Part shown: in pieces, positions 1 to 6,943 of the stretch
Layout of the letters: every line of letters starts with the position of its first letter
Position numbering within the stretch: the first letter of the stretch is position 1
Source of the DNA: Gammaproteobacteria bacterium
Lineage (GTDB): Bacteria > Pseudomonadota > Gammaproteobacteria > Pseudomonadales > Halieaceae
Length of the DNA: 9,039 nucleotides
Assembly: GCA_018222695.1 (NCBI GenBank)
Contig: JAAEZV010000052.1
Location: 1 to 9,039 of the forward strand
Direction of reading: 5' to 3'
The notes under the pieces: generated by a model
Databases searched by the model: none
Seen by the model: the letters and a program-made list of their open reading frames with translations, nothing else
Told to the model about the DNA's origin: nothing
Position numbers and translations under genes: made by a program

Positions 1-158
1 TCGCCACTGAATGTGCCGATGAAACCCTTACTCCCCGCAATCAACTGGTCGACACGATCCAGTGTGCTCGACATTGCCTCTTCTACCGCCGCCCGATCGG
101 CCAGGCCGTTCACAGCATGGCAGTCCATCTGTAGCGCGAGTGCGGAATAGGGTGTCAT
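1..158 (-). CDS. Probable nitrilase-superfamily C-N hydrolase, N-terminal part (runs off the left edge)
   Basis: An open frame starts at ATG 158 and runs off the left edge with 52 codons visible and no stop. The protein begins MTPYSALALQMDCHAVNG. The early hydrophobic strand ending in 'LALQMDC' and a following 'DRAAVEEAMSSTLDRVDQLI' helix resemble the first strand and helix of nitrilase/amidase-type carbon-nitrogen hydrolases, which cleave amides or nitriles with a Glu-Lys-Cys triad. The whole triad would lie outside the window, so the family call rests on N-terminal resemblance alone. GGAG at 168-171 sits 9 bases before the start and overlaps the last codon of the DUF1330 gene. The two genes are 6 bases apart and probably translationally coupled. 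If the call is right, this is the amide- or nitrile-cleaving member of the cluster. Another family with a similar first strand is possible. Confidence 0.5.
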   Translation of the reverse strand, partial: MTPYSALALQMDCHAVNGLADRAAVEEAMSSTLDRVDQLIAGSKGFIGTFSG

Positions 159-164
159 GGTGGG

Positions 165-470
165 TTACTCCAGCGGTGTTTGCTGCAGACCGTCTACCAG
201 CATGACGCGGAATTCGCCGGTCCCGGCTCGCAACGGCTTCGCCGCTTCATAGGCGTCGCTATACCAAAACGCTTTCGCCTGCTCTGCCGATGGCCAACGG
301 TGCATCACCAGTCTCGTCGCACCCCAGTCGCCCTCAAGCGGCGTCTGCTCGCCGCCCAGCACGAGGTACTCGCCGCCGAACTCCGCGACGATGTCGGGAA
401 CCACTTTTGCGTAGGCACCGAACTTTTCTGGGTCGTGGAGGACTGCTTCAACGATGATATAGGCGGTCAT
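165..470 (-). CDS. DUF1330 family protein (small ferredoxin-like fold)
   Basis: This 101-residue protein is close to the usual size of the DUF1330 family. It shows the family's pattern: an opening strand 'AYIIVEAVLHDPEKFGAY' (residues 3-20), the middle 'FGGEYLVLGGEQTPLEGDW' (about 31-49), then 'WPSAEQAKAFWYSDAYEAAKPLR' and a final strand. DUF1330 proteins are small alpha/beta-barrel-type proteins with no agreed biochemical role. They often sit in catabolic clusters and may act on or bind small ligands. The start is well supported by AAGGTG at 476-481, 5 bases before ATG 470. There is no signal peptide or membrane segment, so it is probably cytoplasmic. It lies 98 bases downstream of the flavin oxidase gene and 6 bases before the probable hydrolase, suggesting a two-gene unit that may be read through from the symporter operon or from its own promoter in that gap. 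Family sure, function unknown. Confidence 0.88.
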   Translation of the reverse strand: MTAYIIVEAVLHDPEKFGAYAKVVPDIVAEFGGEYLVLGGEQTPLEGDWGATRLVMHRWPSAEQAKAFWYSDAYEAAKPLRAGTGEFRVMLVDGLQQTPLE

Positions 471-500
471 GGGCGCACCTTGCCTGCTTGGGCTCAGCCA

Positions 501-524
501 TTATTGTTATGCAAAGCAATATAG
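501..524. promoter_or_regulatory. AT-rich candidate operator/promoter element A, upstream of the DUF1330 gene
   Basis: The gap between the flavin oxidase stop and the DUF1330 start holds TTATTGTTAT (501-510) followed by GCAAAGCAATATAG. TATTG at 502-506 and CAATA at 517-521 form a 5-base inverted repeat with a 10-base spacer. The first ten bases recur exactly at 5455-5464. I cannot place a convincing sigma70 -35/-10 pair here, so whether this is an operator, part of a promoter or an AT-rich coincidence is open. Confidence 0.35.
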
Positions 525-558
525 CACGGGCGGGCAGGTCCCTGATGAGAAGCCCGTG
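525..558. repeat. Inverted repeat just after the flavin oxidase gene (possible weak terminator or mRNA hairpin)
   Basis: CACGGGC at 525-531 pairs perfectly with GCCCGTG at 552-558, with an inner CAGG/CCTG hairpin (535-538 with 541-544). On the minus strand it begins 11 bases past the stop codon of the flavin oxidase gene. No run of T follows the stem on that strand, so it is not a standard intrinsic terminator. It could end transcription weakly, stabilise the 3' end of the upstream message, or be incidental GC-rich pairing. Confidence 0.3.
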
Positions 559-568
559 ACGCCCCAGC

Positions 569-2134
569 TCAGGACAGGCCGAGTGCCCCCGGGTTCATGA
601 TGCCGTCGGGGTCGAGAGCGGCCTTGATACCGGTGACTAGATCGAGTGCTGGCGCCTTTAGCGCGCTGTGGTAGTGATAGGCCTTGCCCAATTGCATGTG
701 GCTGGCGCCCTCCGCGGACAACACATCAACCACTTCGCTCTTGATCTTATAGACCGCATCCCACGCGTCGGGGACGGCATCAAACTGATTGAGTCGCGCA
801 AGGTGGTCGGGCTCGAGGCTGTGCTTGTGCAGCGCATTGAGTTCGTCGGGCCAAAAGAACACCGGCTCGAGTACGGTGATCTGCTCACTGACCACGGCGA
901 TCAAATAGCCTGTCTCGATGTTGAATTGCTCCAGCGTGTCGCGATTGCGCTCATACACCGCCTCTACCTCGGCCAGTACCGCCTCGCCGCGGGAGTGGGG
1001 TACCAGACCATGGACCGGCAGCCAGCGCTCACCCTCTGCGCCCACCATATTGTTGACCGGACCGAAGGGGTTGGCGGCCAGTATCCGTGGGATGCTGTCG
1101 GGGAGCTCCTTGCCGCCCTCTGCTGAACAAATCTCACGAATCCGCTTGGCCTGATGGTCGGCTTCCGCTTCAGTTCGGCCTTCGCTGATCGTGAACATGG
1201 CCCACTCAACATCGTCCATGAAGCGTCGGCCAGAGAGTGCGATTTTGGCACCCTGTTTGATCTTGTTCACGAAGCCCGACTCGCTCTGCAGGACGCCTGA
1301 AAGTTGCTGGGCATCGGCCGCGAGGCTGGCGCGTTTCATGCGCTGATGCTGCAGGTAGGGGTCGAACCCAAAACACTCGGTGGTCAAGGACTCGCGAGAG
1401 ATCTGGGCCATGGCGCGGAGCATGGGGCCCGACTCCTCAAAGGCAAAACTGGTATAGCCTTTGGCGCCCGCGAGTGGCACCAGTGGCAGTGTGGCGCGCA
1501 CCTTGATGCCGAGGGCACCGCAGTCGCCCAGGAACACGCCCGTGAGGTCAGGACCAAAGTGTCGCGTAAAGGGTGCTGCGTGCTGTTGAGCCGCCGAGCC
1601 CGTTTCCAGCAGATCGCCTTTGCCAGTGACAACACTGACCGAAAGGACATTGTCAGCGGCGGTGCCGCGCTGACCGCTGCCCCAAAAAATACTGTTTTGT
1701 GAAAGGCCACCGCCGACCGTTGCATAGCGCCCGGACAGCGTGCCCCAATAAGCTGTGCGCACACCGAGTGGCGCGAGGTGCTCATAAAGTTTCTGCCAAC
1801 TGCATCCGGCCTCGACCGTCACATAACGATCTTCCAGATTGACCTCAACGATGGCATCCATGCTGGCCATATCGATCAACACGCTGTCAGGCGCGTTGGC
1901 GATATAACCGCTGGTATAGCTCATACCGCCCCCGCGCGTGACGATGGGCGTGCCGCGCTCCAGACAGGCGCGCACCAGTGCCTGTACCTCATCGATGTTG
2001 CGCGGCCGCACAACCGCGCAGATCGGCGGCCCTACGGTGAAGACATCCTGAGAGTACAGCGTGATCTGCTCGGGATCCGTGGTGACAATCTCGGCAGGCA
2101 GTAATTGGGTGATGGTGGATACCACTGCGTTCAT
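569..2134 (-). CDS. FAD-dependent oxidase/dehydrogenase, VAO/PCMH (GlcD-like) family
   Basis: This 521-residue protein has the two-domain layout of VAO/PCMH flavoproteins, which oxidise 2-hydroxy acids, alcohols or phenolic side chains. The N-terminal FAD-binding part (about residues 38-220) shows 'VVRPRNIDEVQALVRACLERGTPIVTRGGG' character, the pyrophosphate loop RGGGMSYTSGY (67-77), VGGGLSQN (140-147) and LGDCGALGIKVRATLPL (202-218). The remainder is a FAD-oxidase C-terminal substrate domain ending in DPDGIMNPGALGLS, the usual family ending. The position that carries the flavin-linking His in berberine-bridge-type enzymes (GGGHS) is Met here, so a covalent link at that site is not expected. 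No signal peptide is seen. AGGAGG at 2141-2146 lies 6 bases before ATG 2134, and the preceding symporter stop codon directly abuts this ATG, so the two are tightly coupled. Substrate unknown. A 4-cresol-type dehydrogenase is less likely than a 2-hydroxyacid-type enzyme, but the sequence does not decide it. Confidence 0.88.
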   Translation of the reverse strand: MNAVVSTITQLLPAEIVTTDPEQITLYSQDVFTVGPPICAVVRPRNIDEVQALVRACLERGTPIVTRGGGMSYTSGYIANAPDSVLIDMASMDAIVEVNLEDRYVTVEAGCSWQKLYEHLAPLGVRTAYWGTLSGRYATVGGGLSQNSIFWGSGQRGTAADNVLSVSVVTGKGDLLETGSAAQQHAAPFTRHFGPDLTGVFLGDCGALGIKVRATLPLVPLAGAKGYTSFAFEESGPMLRAMAQISRESLTTECFGFDPYLQHQRMKRASLAADAQQLSGVLQSESGFVNKIKQGAKIALSGRRFMDDVEWAMFTISEGRTEAEADHQAKRIREICSAEGGKELPDSIPRILAANPFGPVNNMVGAEGERWLPVHGLVPHSRGEAVLAEVEAVYERNRDTLEQFNIETGYLIAVVSEQITVLEPVFFWPDELNALHKHSLEPDHLARLNQFDAVPDAWDAVYKIKSEVVDVLSAEGASHMQLGKAYHYHSALKAPALDLVTGIKAALDPDGIMNPGALGLS

Positions 2135-3544
2135 TCAGCGCCTCCTGACCCATATCAATAACAGACTATGAACCATGAAGGGTAGCAGACGTTCGAGTAT
2201 GTCGCCCGGCGCATTGGGCAACAGTGACAGCACTACAGTGAGACCAAACCCCATCCAGATCCCCGTCACGCGATAGCCGTGCGGAATCTGCCAGCCCAGT
2301 AAACGCGCGAATAAAGTGGGCCCGAGCGCCGCCCCCAATGCGCTCCATGCGAACAAGACCCGAGAGAAGATGGGAGCTGGCAGAAAGAGCGCCACCAACA
2401 CCGCAAGTACCACGACGATGACCACCGCCCATCGGCCACGACGCAATACCCGCGGGCTACCTTTTAGTGGCTCATCGGTCAGATCATGAGAGAGTGTGCT
2501 GGCGCAGACCAGCAGCTGGCTGTCGGCGGTGGACATGATGGCTGAGAGCACCGCAGCGAGCAGCAGGCCCGCCAGAACCGGGGGTAGCACCTGTTCCGAC
2601 AGGGCAAAAAAGACTTGCTCATTATTGTTTAGTGAATCGAATGCGCCGCGCCCCACCAGTCCGGTCAAGACCATTCCCGAGAACACAACGAGATACCAGA
2701 TGAGGGTGATGCGTGCCGCGGAGCGGCGCGCACGGTGATCCTTGAGCGCCATAAAGCGCACCATCAGATGCGGTTGTCCAAATGTACCGAGACTGATGGC
2801 CAGAGACCCGATGACAAAGCCGATCACTGATAAGGTCACCGAATTGGTGCCTCCACCTCGTTGGCTGCCGAGGTCGATGAGCTCAACAACGGGACCCAAC
2901 CCTCCCAGCGAGATCACTGTCCCAAGCGGCAGCGCGATCGCTGCCAGACACATGACCACACCTTGTATGGTGTCGGTGAGACTGACCGCCCAATAGCCGC
3001 CCAGCCAGGTATAAATCAGAATGACGAGCGCGCCGCACAGAATCGCCAGCGTGTCGCTGACGGCAAACACTTCGGTGACAGCCAGCCCCGCGCCCTGGAA
3101 CTGCGCGGCGACGTAAAACACGAAGGCGACCAAGATAATGACGGCCGCGGAACGCACGAGGGACTCGCTGCGTTGCTTGTCGTTCGGGTCACGGAGAAAA
3201 TCGATGAAGGTGGTCAGCTGGTACTGATGGCTTGCTTCCAATAGTCTCGGTGCGATCCACCACCACGCCACCACCATCCCCGACAGGCTTCCCAAAGCGA
3301 CCCAAATAACAGACGGACCGATGGCAAAGGCTGCGCCGCTGACTCCCAATAAGGTCCACGCTGAGGAGGCACTGGCGCTATAGGAGATGGCGGTGACCCA
3401 GGGGCCCACTTTTCGGCCACCGAGAAAAAAATCGCTGCTGGAGTGAGTGCGCCGCGACGCCCAGAGGCCTACCGCAAGTAGCAGACATTGATAACCCACG
3501 ACAGCAGTCAATACGATGGTGCTGACGTCGGCGGTGGTATTCAC
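2135..3544 (-). CDS. Sodium:solute symporter (SSS family, PutP-like)
   Basis: This inner-membrane transporter of about 469 residues consists of about a dozen or more hydrophobic helices, as in the SSS family that couples Na+ entry to uptake of proline, acetate, sugars or other acids. Family landmarks, numbered from the GTG start, are SSDFFLGGRKVGPWVTAIS (about 36-54), 'TWLGGYWAVSLTDTIQGVVM', 'GTFGQPHLMVRFMA' and 'SAIMSTADSQLLVCASTLSHDL'. The last of these carries the Ala-x-x-Ser-Thr that supplies Na2-site ligands in PutP. The Asp of PutP's 'ASDMSGW' (D55) is Ala here (residue 59). A longer frame from ATG 3628 exists but overlaps the divergent VOC gene. GTG 3544 is chosen because GGGAGG at 3554-3559 stands 9 bases upstream and the family's first helix then begins at once. 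It is the first gene of the minus-strand operon and presumably imports the substrate of this cluster. Proline is not implied. Confidence 0.93.
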   Translation of the reverse strand: MNTTADVSTIVLTAVVGYQCLLLAVGLWASRRTHSSSDFFLGGRKVGPWVTAISYSASASSAWTLLGVSGAAFAIGPSVIWVALGSLSGMVVAWWWIAPRLLEASHQYQLTTFIDFLRDPNDKQRSESLVRSAAVIILVAFVFYVAAQFQGAGLAVTEVFAVSDTLAILCGALVILIYTWLGGYWAVSLTDTIQGVVMCLAAIALPLGTVISLGGLGPVVELIDLGSQRGGGTNSVTLSVIGFVIGSLAISLGTFGQPHLMVRFMALKDHRARRSAARITLIWYLVVFSGMVLTGLVGRGAFDSLNNNEQVFFALSEQVLPPVLAGLLLAAVLSAIMSTADSQLLVCASTLSHDLTDEPLKGSPRVLRRGRWAVVIVVVLAVLVALFLPAPIFSRVLFAWSALGAALGPTLFARLLGWQIPHGYRVTGIWMGFGLTVVLSLLPNAPGDILERLLPFMVHSLLLIWVRRR

Positions 3545-3606
3545 GATAACGCGCCTCCCCTCCGGTTGGCGGTATGATGCCTTAATAAGAAATAAAGGGG
3601 ACTCCG
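3545..3606. promoter_or_regulatory. Divergent intergenic region between symporter and VOC operons
   Basis: These 62 bases separate two head-to-head operons and must hold signals for at least one of them. A TATGAT hexamer at 3573-3578 is a good -10 match for the plus strand, but no clear -35 lies 16-18 bases upstream. An AT-rich stretch with CTTAATAAG (3581-3589) follows. Shine-Dalgarno sites for both genes are present: GGGAGG at 3554-3559 for the symporter, and AAGGGGA near 3595-3601 for the VOC gene. The TTGTTAT element found in the other three gaps is absent here. Confidence 0.45.
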
Positions 3607-4542
3607 ATGAGAGAGACTGGCTTCTCACATGTGGTGATCACCACCTCGAATGCCTCACAGCTGGGCGGATTTTTCGTTGCTTTGGGGTGGCAGTTGCACA
3701 GCGCCGCGCTCTCTGCCGATGCGTCTGACTTTTGGGGCGCAGACATGGCCCAAGTGGCCGAGCGCTGGGTCGCGCCCAGCGAGGCATGCGAAGTGGTTTT
3801 GCTTCCCGTTGCAAGCACAACTCCGGTACTTCGCCCTCTGGATTGTCCGGTGACCACCCCCGGTGGGCTGTTCGATATCAATATGCGGGCCTTGGACAGC
3901 GACTGGGCGCGAGAGTTTTTAGGTGCTCATGGTTGGCGCGAGCTGGTCCCGGCAGTGGCCTGGCAGTTCGGCGAGGTGCAGACGAGCGAGGGCCTTTACA
4001 TTCAGGATGACGGTATCGTCATGGCCGTGATGCAACGTCTGAGCCCACCCCTAGAAGGCATCGAGTTCGACCGCATGAGCGATGTTTTCAACTCCACACA
4101 GATGGTGAGCAACGTTGAGGTAACGCTCGCTTTTCTCAAAGTATTGGGATTTGAGCGGTTTATCGATCATGCCGGCCCGCTGCCCGGGGAGGGTCCCCGG
4201 GTATTGCAGCTTGAGCAGTATCCCCCCGACACCGCCGGCATCCACCTGAGCATCGCCCACCCGGAGGCAGCGATGTCGGGCTCGATCGAACTGATCGACG
4301 TACCGGAGCACCCATTGCCTTGCTTACCGGTGCCGAGCACGGGCGGCCGCGGCCTGCGCGCACTCGCCATTCCCTGCAGCGATGTGGCGGAGACCTATGC
4401 CGCCGTCAACGACAGCGAGTGGTCGACACAGATCTGTAAGCCGCTGGCAAGACGGGACCTGCCCGGACTGCTGGGCGGAGAGTGCTTCTCCGTGACCGCG
4501 CCCGATGGCGGGCGACTCGATCTCTACCAAATAACTCAATGA
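3607..4542 (+). CDS. VOC superfamily protein, two-domain (glyoxalase/extradiol dioxygenase fold), first of a tandem pair
   Basis: This 311-residue protein is built from two VOC domains, the size of type I extradiol dioxygenases. The first domain (about 1-145) opens with 'FSHVVITTSNASQLGGFFVALGW' and has an internal strand 'GGLFDINMRALDSDWAREFLGAHGW'. The second (about 150-311) has 'MVSNVEVTLAFLKVLGFERF' and ends in 'VTAPDGGRLDLYQITQ', a typical VOC closing strand. His8 is the only residue at an expected first-strand metal position. The matching position of the second domain is Asn/Phe, so the complete two-His one-Glu site of extradiol enzymes is not visible. It may be an isomerase, lyase, non-canonical oxygenase or binding protein. 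The start is supported by an AAGGGGA site 6 bases before ATG. It leads the plus-strand operon, and a second VOC gene follows after 10 bases. Superfamily sure, reaction unknown. Confidence 0.8.
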   Translation: MRETGFSHVVITTSNASQLGGFFVALGWQLHSAALSADASDFWGADMAQVAERWVAPSEACEVVLLPVASTTPVLRPLDCPVTTPGGLFDINMRALDSDWAREFLGAHGWRELVPAVAWQFGEVQTSEGLYIQDDGIVMAVMQRLSPPLEGIEFDRMSDVFNSTQMVSNVEVTLAFLKVLGFERFIDHAGPLPGEGPRVLQLEQYPPDTAGIHLSIAHPEAAMSGSIELIDVPEHPLPCLPVPSTGGRGLRALAIPCSDVAETYAAVNDSEWSTQICKPLARRDLPGLLGGECFSVTAPDGGRLDLYQITQ

Positions 4543-4552
4543 GTATGAGCCT

Positions 4553-5452
4553 ATGTTGAAGTCGATCTTGATGGTCTGGGTGCTGGCGCAAAATCTGGCA
4601 CTGACTCAGGAAGCCTATGAGGATTACCTAGGTTATCGATCAGTCGATGCGGGCGTGATGTCTGCCGAGCTGGCAGCGGCGATCGATCGACCCGAGTTGG
4701 CCAATAGACGCTTTGTCACCATGATGCCGCGCTCGGGCCCACAGGTGGGACTCCGTCTCGTCGAGGGAGACGTTTCCGGCTATGTGCCCATGAAGCGGGT
4801 GGGATGGAGCGCGATTGAGCTGCTGGTGAAGGACCCCGAGCAACTTGAGTCTGAGCTCCACGGTTCAGCGTTTCGTCACCTGCAGGGCCCCGATTTTTTG
4901 ACGGAGCAGAAAAACATTCTGGCGATGCAGGTGACCGGACCTAATCAGGAGCTGTTCTATCTCACCCATATGATTGACCCGTCGAAATCCTTTTTGCGGC
5001 CTCAGCCGAGCCCGGAGCCCGTGGGCCACACCTTCATCATGGTCATGGGCAGCCCGGATCTGGAGGCCAGCCTCGCCTTTTGGCGGCGGTATTTTGATAA
5101 CGGTATCGTCGGGCCCATCCCTTATCGCATTGGCGTCCTGTCGGATGCTTATGATCTGCCCGGAGAGACGCTGCATCCCCTGGCGCTGGTGTCCATGTCT
5201 GATGGATATGGCATTGAAATCGATCAATACCCTGACGAGGCCACCGCGGTGCCCGCACCCGAGGGTGAGCGAGGTGGTGTGATATTGGTTAGCCTGAGTG
5301 TCGATCCCGAGGGTCTCAAAGCCCCTCTGCCCTGGCGGCTGCCTTATACCAATGCCGCCGGTGCCGTCGAAGGTGGTGTGATGATTTTGCCATCTGGTGC
5401 GCCCATAGAGATCGCATTGACCACCGCTATGTTGCCAGCGCCCGCCCCTTAG
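4553..5452 (+). CDS. VOC superfamily protein, two-domain, second of a tandem pair
   Basis: This 299-residue protein has the same two-domain VOC build as its upstream neighbour but is strongly diverged from it. Domain one (about 1-140) contains 'SAIELLVKDPEQLESELHG' and a closing 'GPNQELFYLTHM'. Domain two (about 155-290) opens 'VGHTFIMVMGSPDLEASLAFWRRYF', then 'YGIEIDQYP' and 'PSGAPIEIALT'. In the second domain His159, Glu222 and Glu286 sit at strand positions that carry metal ligands in this superfamily. The second His expected in extradiol dioxygenases is missing. Domain one has no ligand-like His on its first strand. The Shine-Dalgarno site is weak and ATG 4553 is only 10 bases past the previous stop, so translation probably depends on coupling. 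An earlier ATG at 4545 is out of frame and stops at once. Possible roles are an isomerase/lyase subunit or an oxygenase working with the first VOC protein. Confidence 0.8.
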   Translation: MLKSILMVWVLAQNLALTQEAYEDYLGYRSVDAGVMSAELAAAIDRPELANRRFVTMMPRSGPQVGLRLVEGDVSGYVPMKRVGWSAIELLVKDPEQLESELHGSAFRHLQGPDFLTEQKNILAMQVTGPNQELFYLTHMIDPSKSFLRPQPSPEPVGHTFIMVMGSPDLEASLAFWRRYFDNGIVGPIPYRIGVLSDAYDLPGETLHPLALVSMSDGYGIEIDQYPDEATAVPAPEGERGGVILVSLSVDPEGLKAPLPWRLPYTNAAGAVEGGVMILPSGAPIEIALTTAMLPAPAP

Positions 5453-5454
5453 GC

Positions 5455-5475
5455 TTATTGTTATATTGATATATC
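5455..5475. promoter_or_regulatory. AT-rich candidate operator/promoter element B, before the LeuC-like gene
   Basis: The gap between the second VOC gene and the LeuC-like gene holds TTATTGTTAT (5455-5464), continuing to TTGTTATATTGATATATC (5458-5475). The latter matches the element at 8803-8820 at 15 of 18 positions. Its right end, GATATATC (5468-5475), is a perfect 8-base palindrome. I cannot fit a standard -35/-10 pair. The element might allow separate control of the hydro-lyase genes inside an otherwise continuous operon. Confidence 0.4.
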
Positions 5476-5536
5476 TTTTACAGGGTCTTGTGCCGATTCA
5501 GGCGCATTGAGTCCCGCGGGGGTTAACGGGTTCGTT

Positions 5537-6943
5537 GTGGGCAACACGCTCTTTGACAAGCTGTGGCAAGCACATGAGGTGACGACGCTGTCAGAGCGTC
5601 AATCCTTGCTGTATGTCGATCGCATTTTTCTGCACGAGCGAACCGGCAGCGTGGCTTTGAATGGTCTGCTTGAGAAACAGCGCTCGGTACGCAGACGCGA
5701 GCATGCGTTCTGCACCATGGACCACATCGTCGATACGTTGCCGGGGCGTGGCGACGACACCCTCATGCCCAGTGGCCGGGATTTCATCGTCGCAACCCGA
5801 CACGCGGCCCACGAAACCGGCATTCAATTATTTGACATAGCGGATGCTGATCAGGGCATCGTGCACGTGATCTCGCCCGAGCTCGGCATCGCATTGCCCG
5901 GGTTGTCACTCATCTGCCCGGACAGCCACACCTGTACTTTGGGAGGACTCGGTGCGCTCGCGTGGGGTGTGGGTTCGACTGAAGCCGAGCATGCGTTGGC
6001 GACCAGCACGCTCCGTGTGACAAGACCACAGACCATGCGCGTCAGCTTCGCAGGTCTGCTCGGCGCGGGGGTCTCCGCAAAGGATCTTATTCTGTTCACC
6101 ATCCGCGAGTTGTCGGCCTCAGGGGGTGCGGGTTCCGCCATTGAGTTTGCCGGGCCCGCTATCGATGCGCTGCCGGTAGAAGCGAGGCTGACGCTCTGCA
6201 ACATGGCCACCGAGCTCTCCGCCTTTACTGGGCTGATCGCTCCCGACCAAAAAGTGCTCGACTATTGTGCGGGCCGCCGCTACGCGCCGCAGGGTCAGCT
6301 CTGGGATCAGGCCGCCCAACACTGGCAGTCTTTGCGCAGTGATCAGGGCGCTGCGTTTGATCAGGAACACCGCTTTGACATTGGGTCACTCAAACCCCAG
6401 CTCAGTTGGGGCACCAGTCCGCAACACTGTGTCGACTGGGATGATGCCATTCCGCATGTCAGGGACGCGCCTGATGCGTCGGCGTCGGCAGCTTGGCAGC
6501 GCGCGCAGGACTACATGGGGGTGACACCGGGCAGTCAGTTATCGGATTACGCTTTGGACGTTGCGTTTATTGGCTCGTGTACCAACAGCCGATTGTCCGA
6601 CTTACAGCTGGCGGCCGCGTATTTGGTGCGCACCGGCCACAAGGTTGCAAAAGGGGTGAAGGCGCTCTGCGTACCCGGCAGTGGTCAGGTGAAGCGGGCC
6701 GCTGAGGCTGAGGGGTTGGACGATATCTTCCGCAGTGCCGGCTTCGAGTGGCGGGAACCGGGTTGTTCAATGTGCTTTTTCGCTGGTGGTGAGAGCTTCG
6801 GCAAAGGGGTGCGGGTGGCCTCGACCACCAATCGTAACTTCGAAGGTCGGCAGGGGTTGGGTGTCAGGACACATATTGCCAGCCCGCTGACGGTGGTGGC
6901 CAGCGCCTGCGCCGGACATCTCGTGGCGGATACCATCGCATGA
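5537..6943 (+). CDS. LeuC-like hydro-lyase large subunit (aconitase superfamily, 3-isopropylmalate dehydratase type), probable catabolic paralogue
   Basis: This is the large subunit of a two-part [4Fe-4S] hydro-lyase, an enzyme type that isomerises or hydrates 2-hydroxyacids such as isopropylmalate, citramalate/citraconate or dimethylmaleate. From GTG 5537 it has 468 residues (E. coli LeuC has 466) and begins MGNTLFDKL, lining up with LeuC's MAKTLYEKL. An alternative TTG at 5507 would add ten residues unlike the family. Cluster cysteines are Cys348 (FIGSCTNSR), Cys410 and Cys413 (EPGCSMC), almost the E. coli numbering. 'STTNRNFEGRQG' is also kept. Two usually constant spots differ: MDHN is MDHI (residues 61-64) and CGDSHT is CPDSHT (127-132). 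The stop overlaps the small-subunit start (ATGA), which means coupled translation. No leuA or leuB is nearby, so a catabolic dicarboxylate substrate is likelier than leucine synthesis, though that is inference. Confidence 0.9.
   Translation: MGNTLFDKLWQAHEVTTLSERQSLLYVDRIFLHERTGSVALNGLLEKQRSVRRREHAFCTMDHIVDTLPGRGDDTLMPSGRDFIVATRHAAHETGIQLFDIADADQGIVHVISPELGIALPGLSLICPDSHTCTLGGLGALAWGVGSTEAEHALATSTLRVTRPQTMRVSFAGLLGAGVSAKDLILFTIRELSASGGAGSAIEFAGPAIDALPVEARLTLCNMATELSAFTGLIAPDQKVLDYCAGRRYAPQGQLWDQAAQHWQSLRSDQGAAFDQEHRFDIGSLKPQLSWGTSPQHCVDWDDAIPHVRDAPDASASAAWQRAQDYMGVTPGSQLSDYALDVAFIGSCTNSRLSDLQLAAAYLVRTGHKVAKGVKALCVPGSGQVKRAAEAEGLDDIFRSAGFEWREPGCSMCFFAGGESFGKGVRVASTTNRNFEGRQGLGVRTHIASPLTVVASACAGHLVADTIA

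Noticed and set aside
668..1126. Plus-strand open frame of about 150 codons inside the flavin oxidase gene
   Set aside because: It lies wholly antisense to a well-supported gene, resembles no family, and is expected by chance in GC-rich DNA. The same holds for the other frames inside the long genes on either strand.
569..2134. 4-cresol dehydrogenase or vanillyl-alcohol oxidase identity for the flavin oxidase
   Set aside because: Length and fold are compatible, but the sequence motifs I can see are shared by the whole VAO/PCMH superfamily and no matching cytochrome gene is nearby.
2135..3544. Calling the symporter PutP (proline transporter)
   Set aside because: Resemblance is at family level only, the Asp55 equivalent is missing, and no proline genes are nearby.
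3573..3578. Sigma70 promoter based on the TATGAT hexamer
   Set aside because: No acceptable -35 hexamer lies 16-18 bases upstream, so it is mentioned within the divergent region rather than called as a promoter.
3545..3628. N-terminal extension of the symporter to ATG 3628
   Set aside because: It would overlap the divergent VOC gene and its ribosome binding site, and adds 28 residues unlike SSS proteins. GTG 3544 has a good Shine-Dalgarno site at the right distance.
5507..5536. TTG start for the LeuC-like gene at 5507
   Set aside because: The extra ten residues have no counterpart in LeuC, while GTG 5537 reproduces the family N-terminus and the usual cysteine numbering. It remains a possible alternative.
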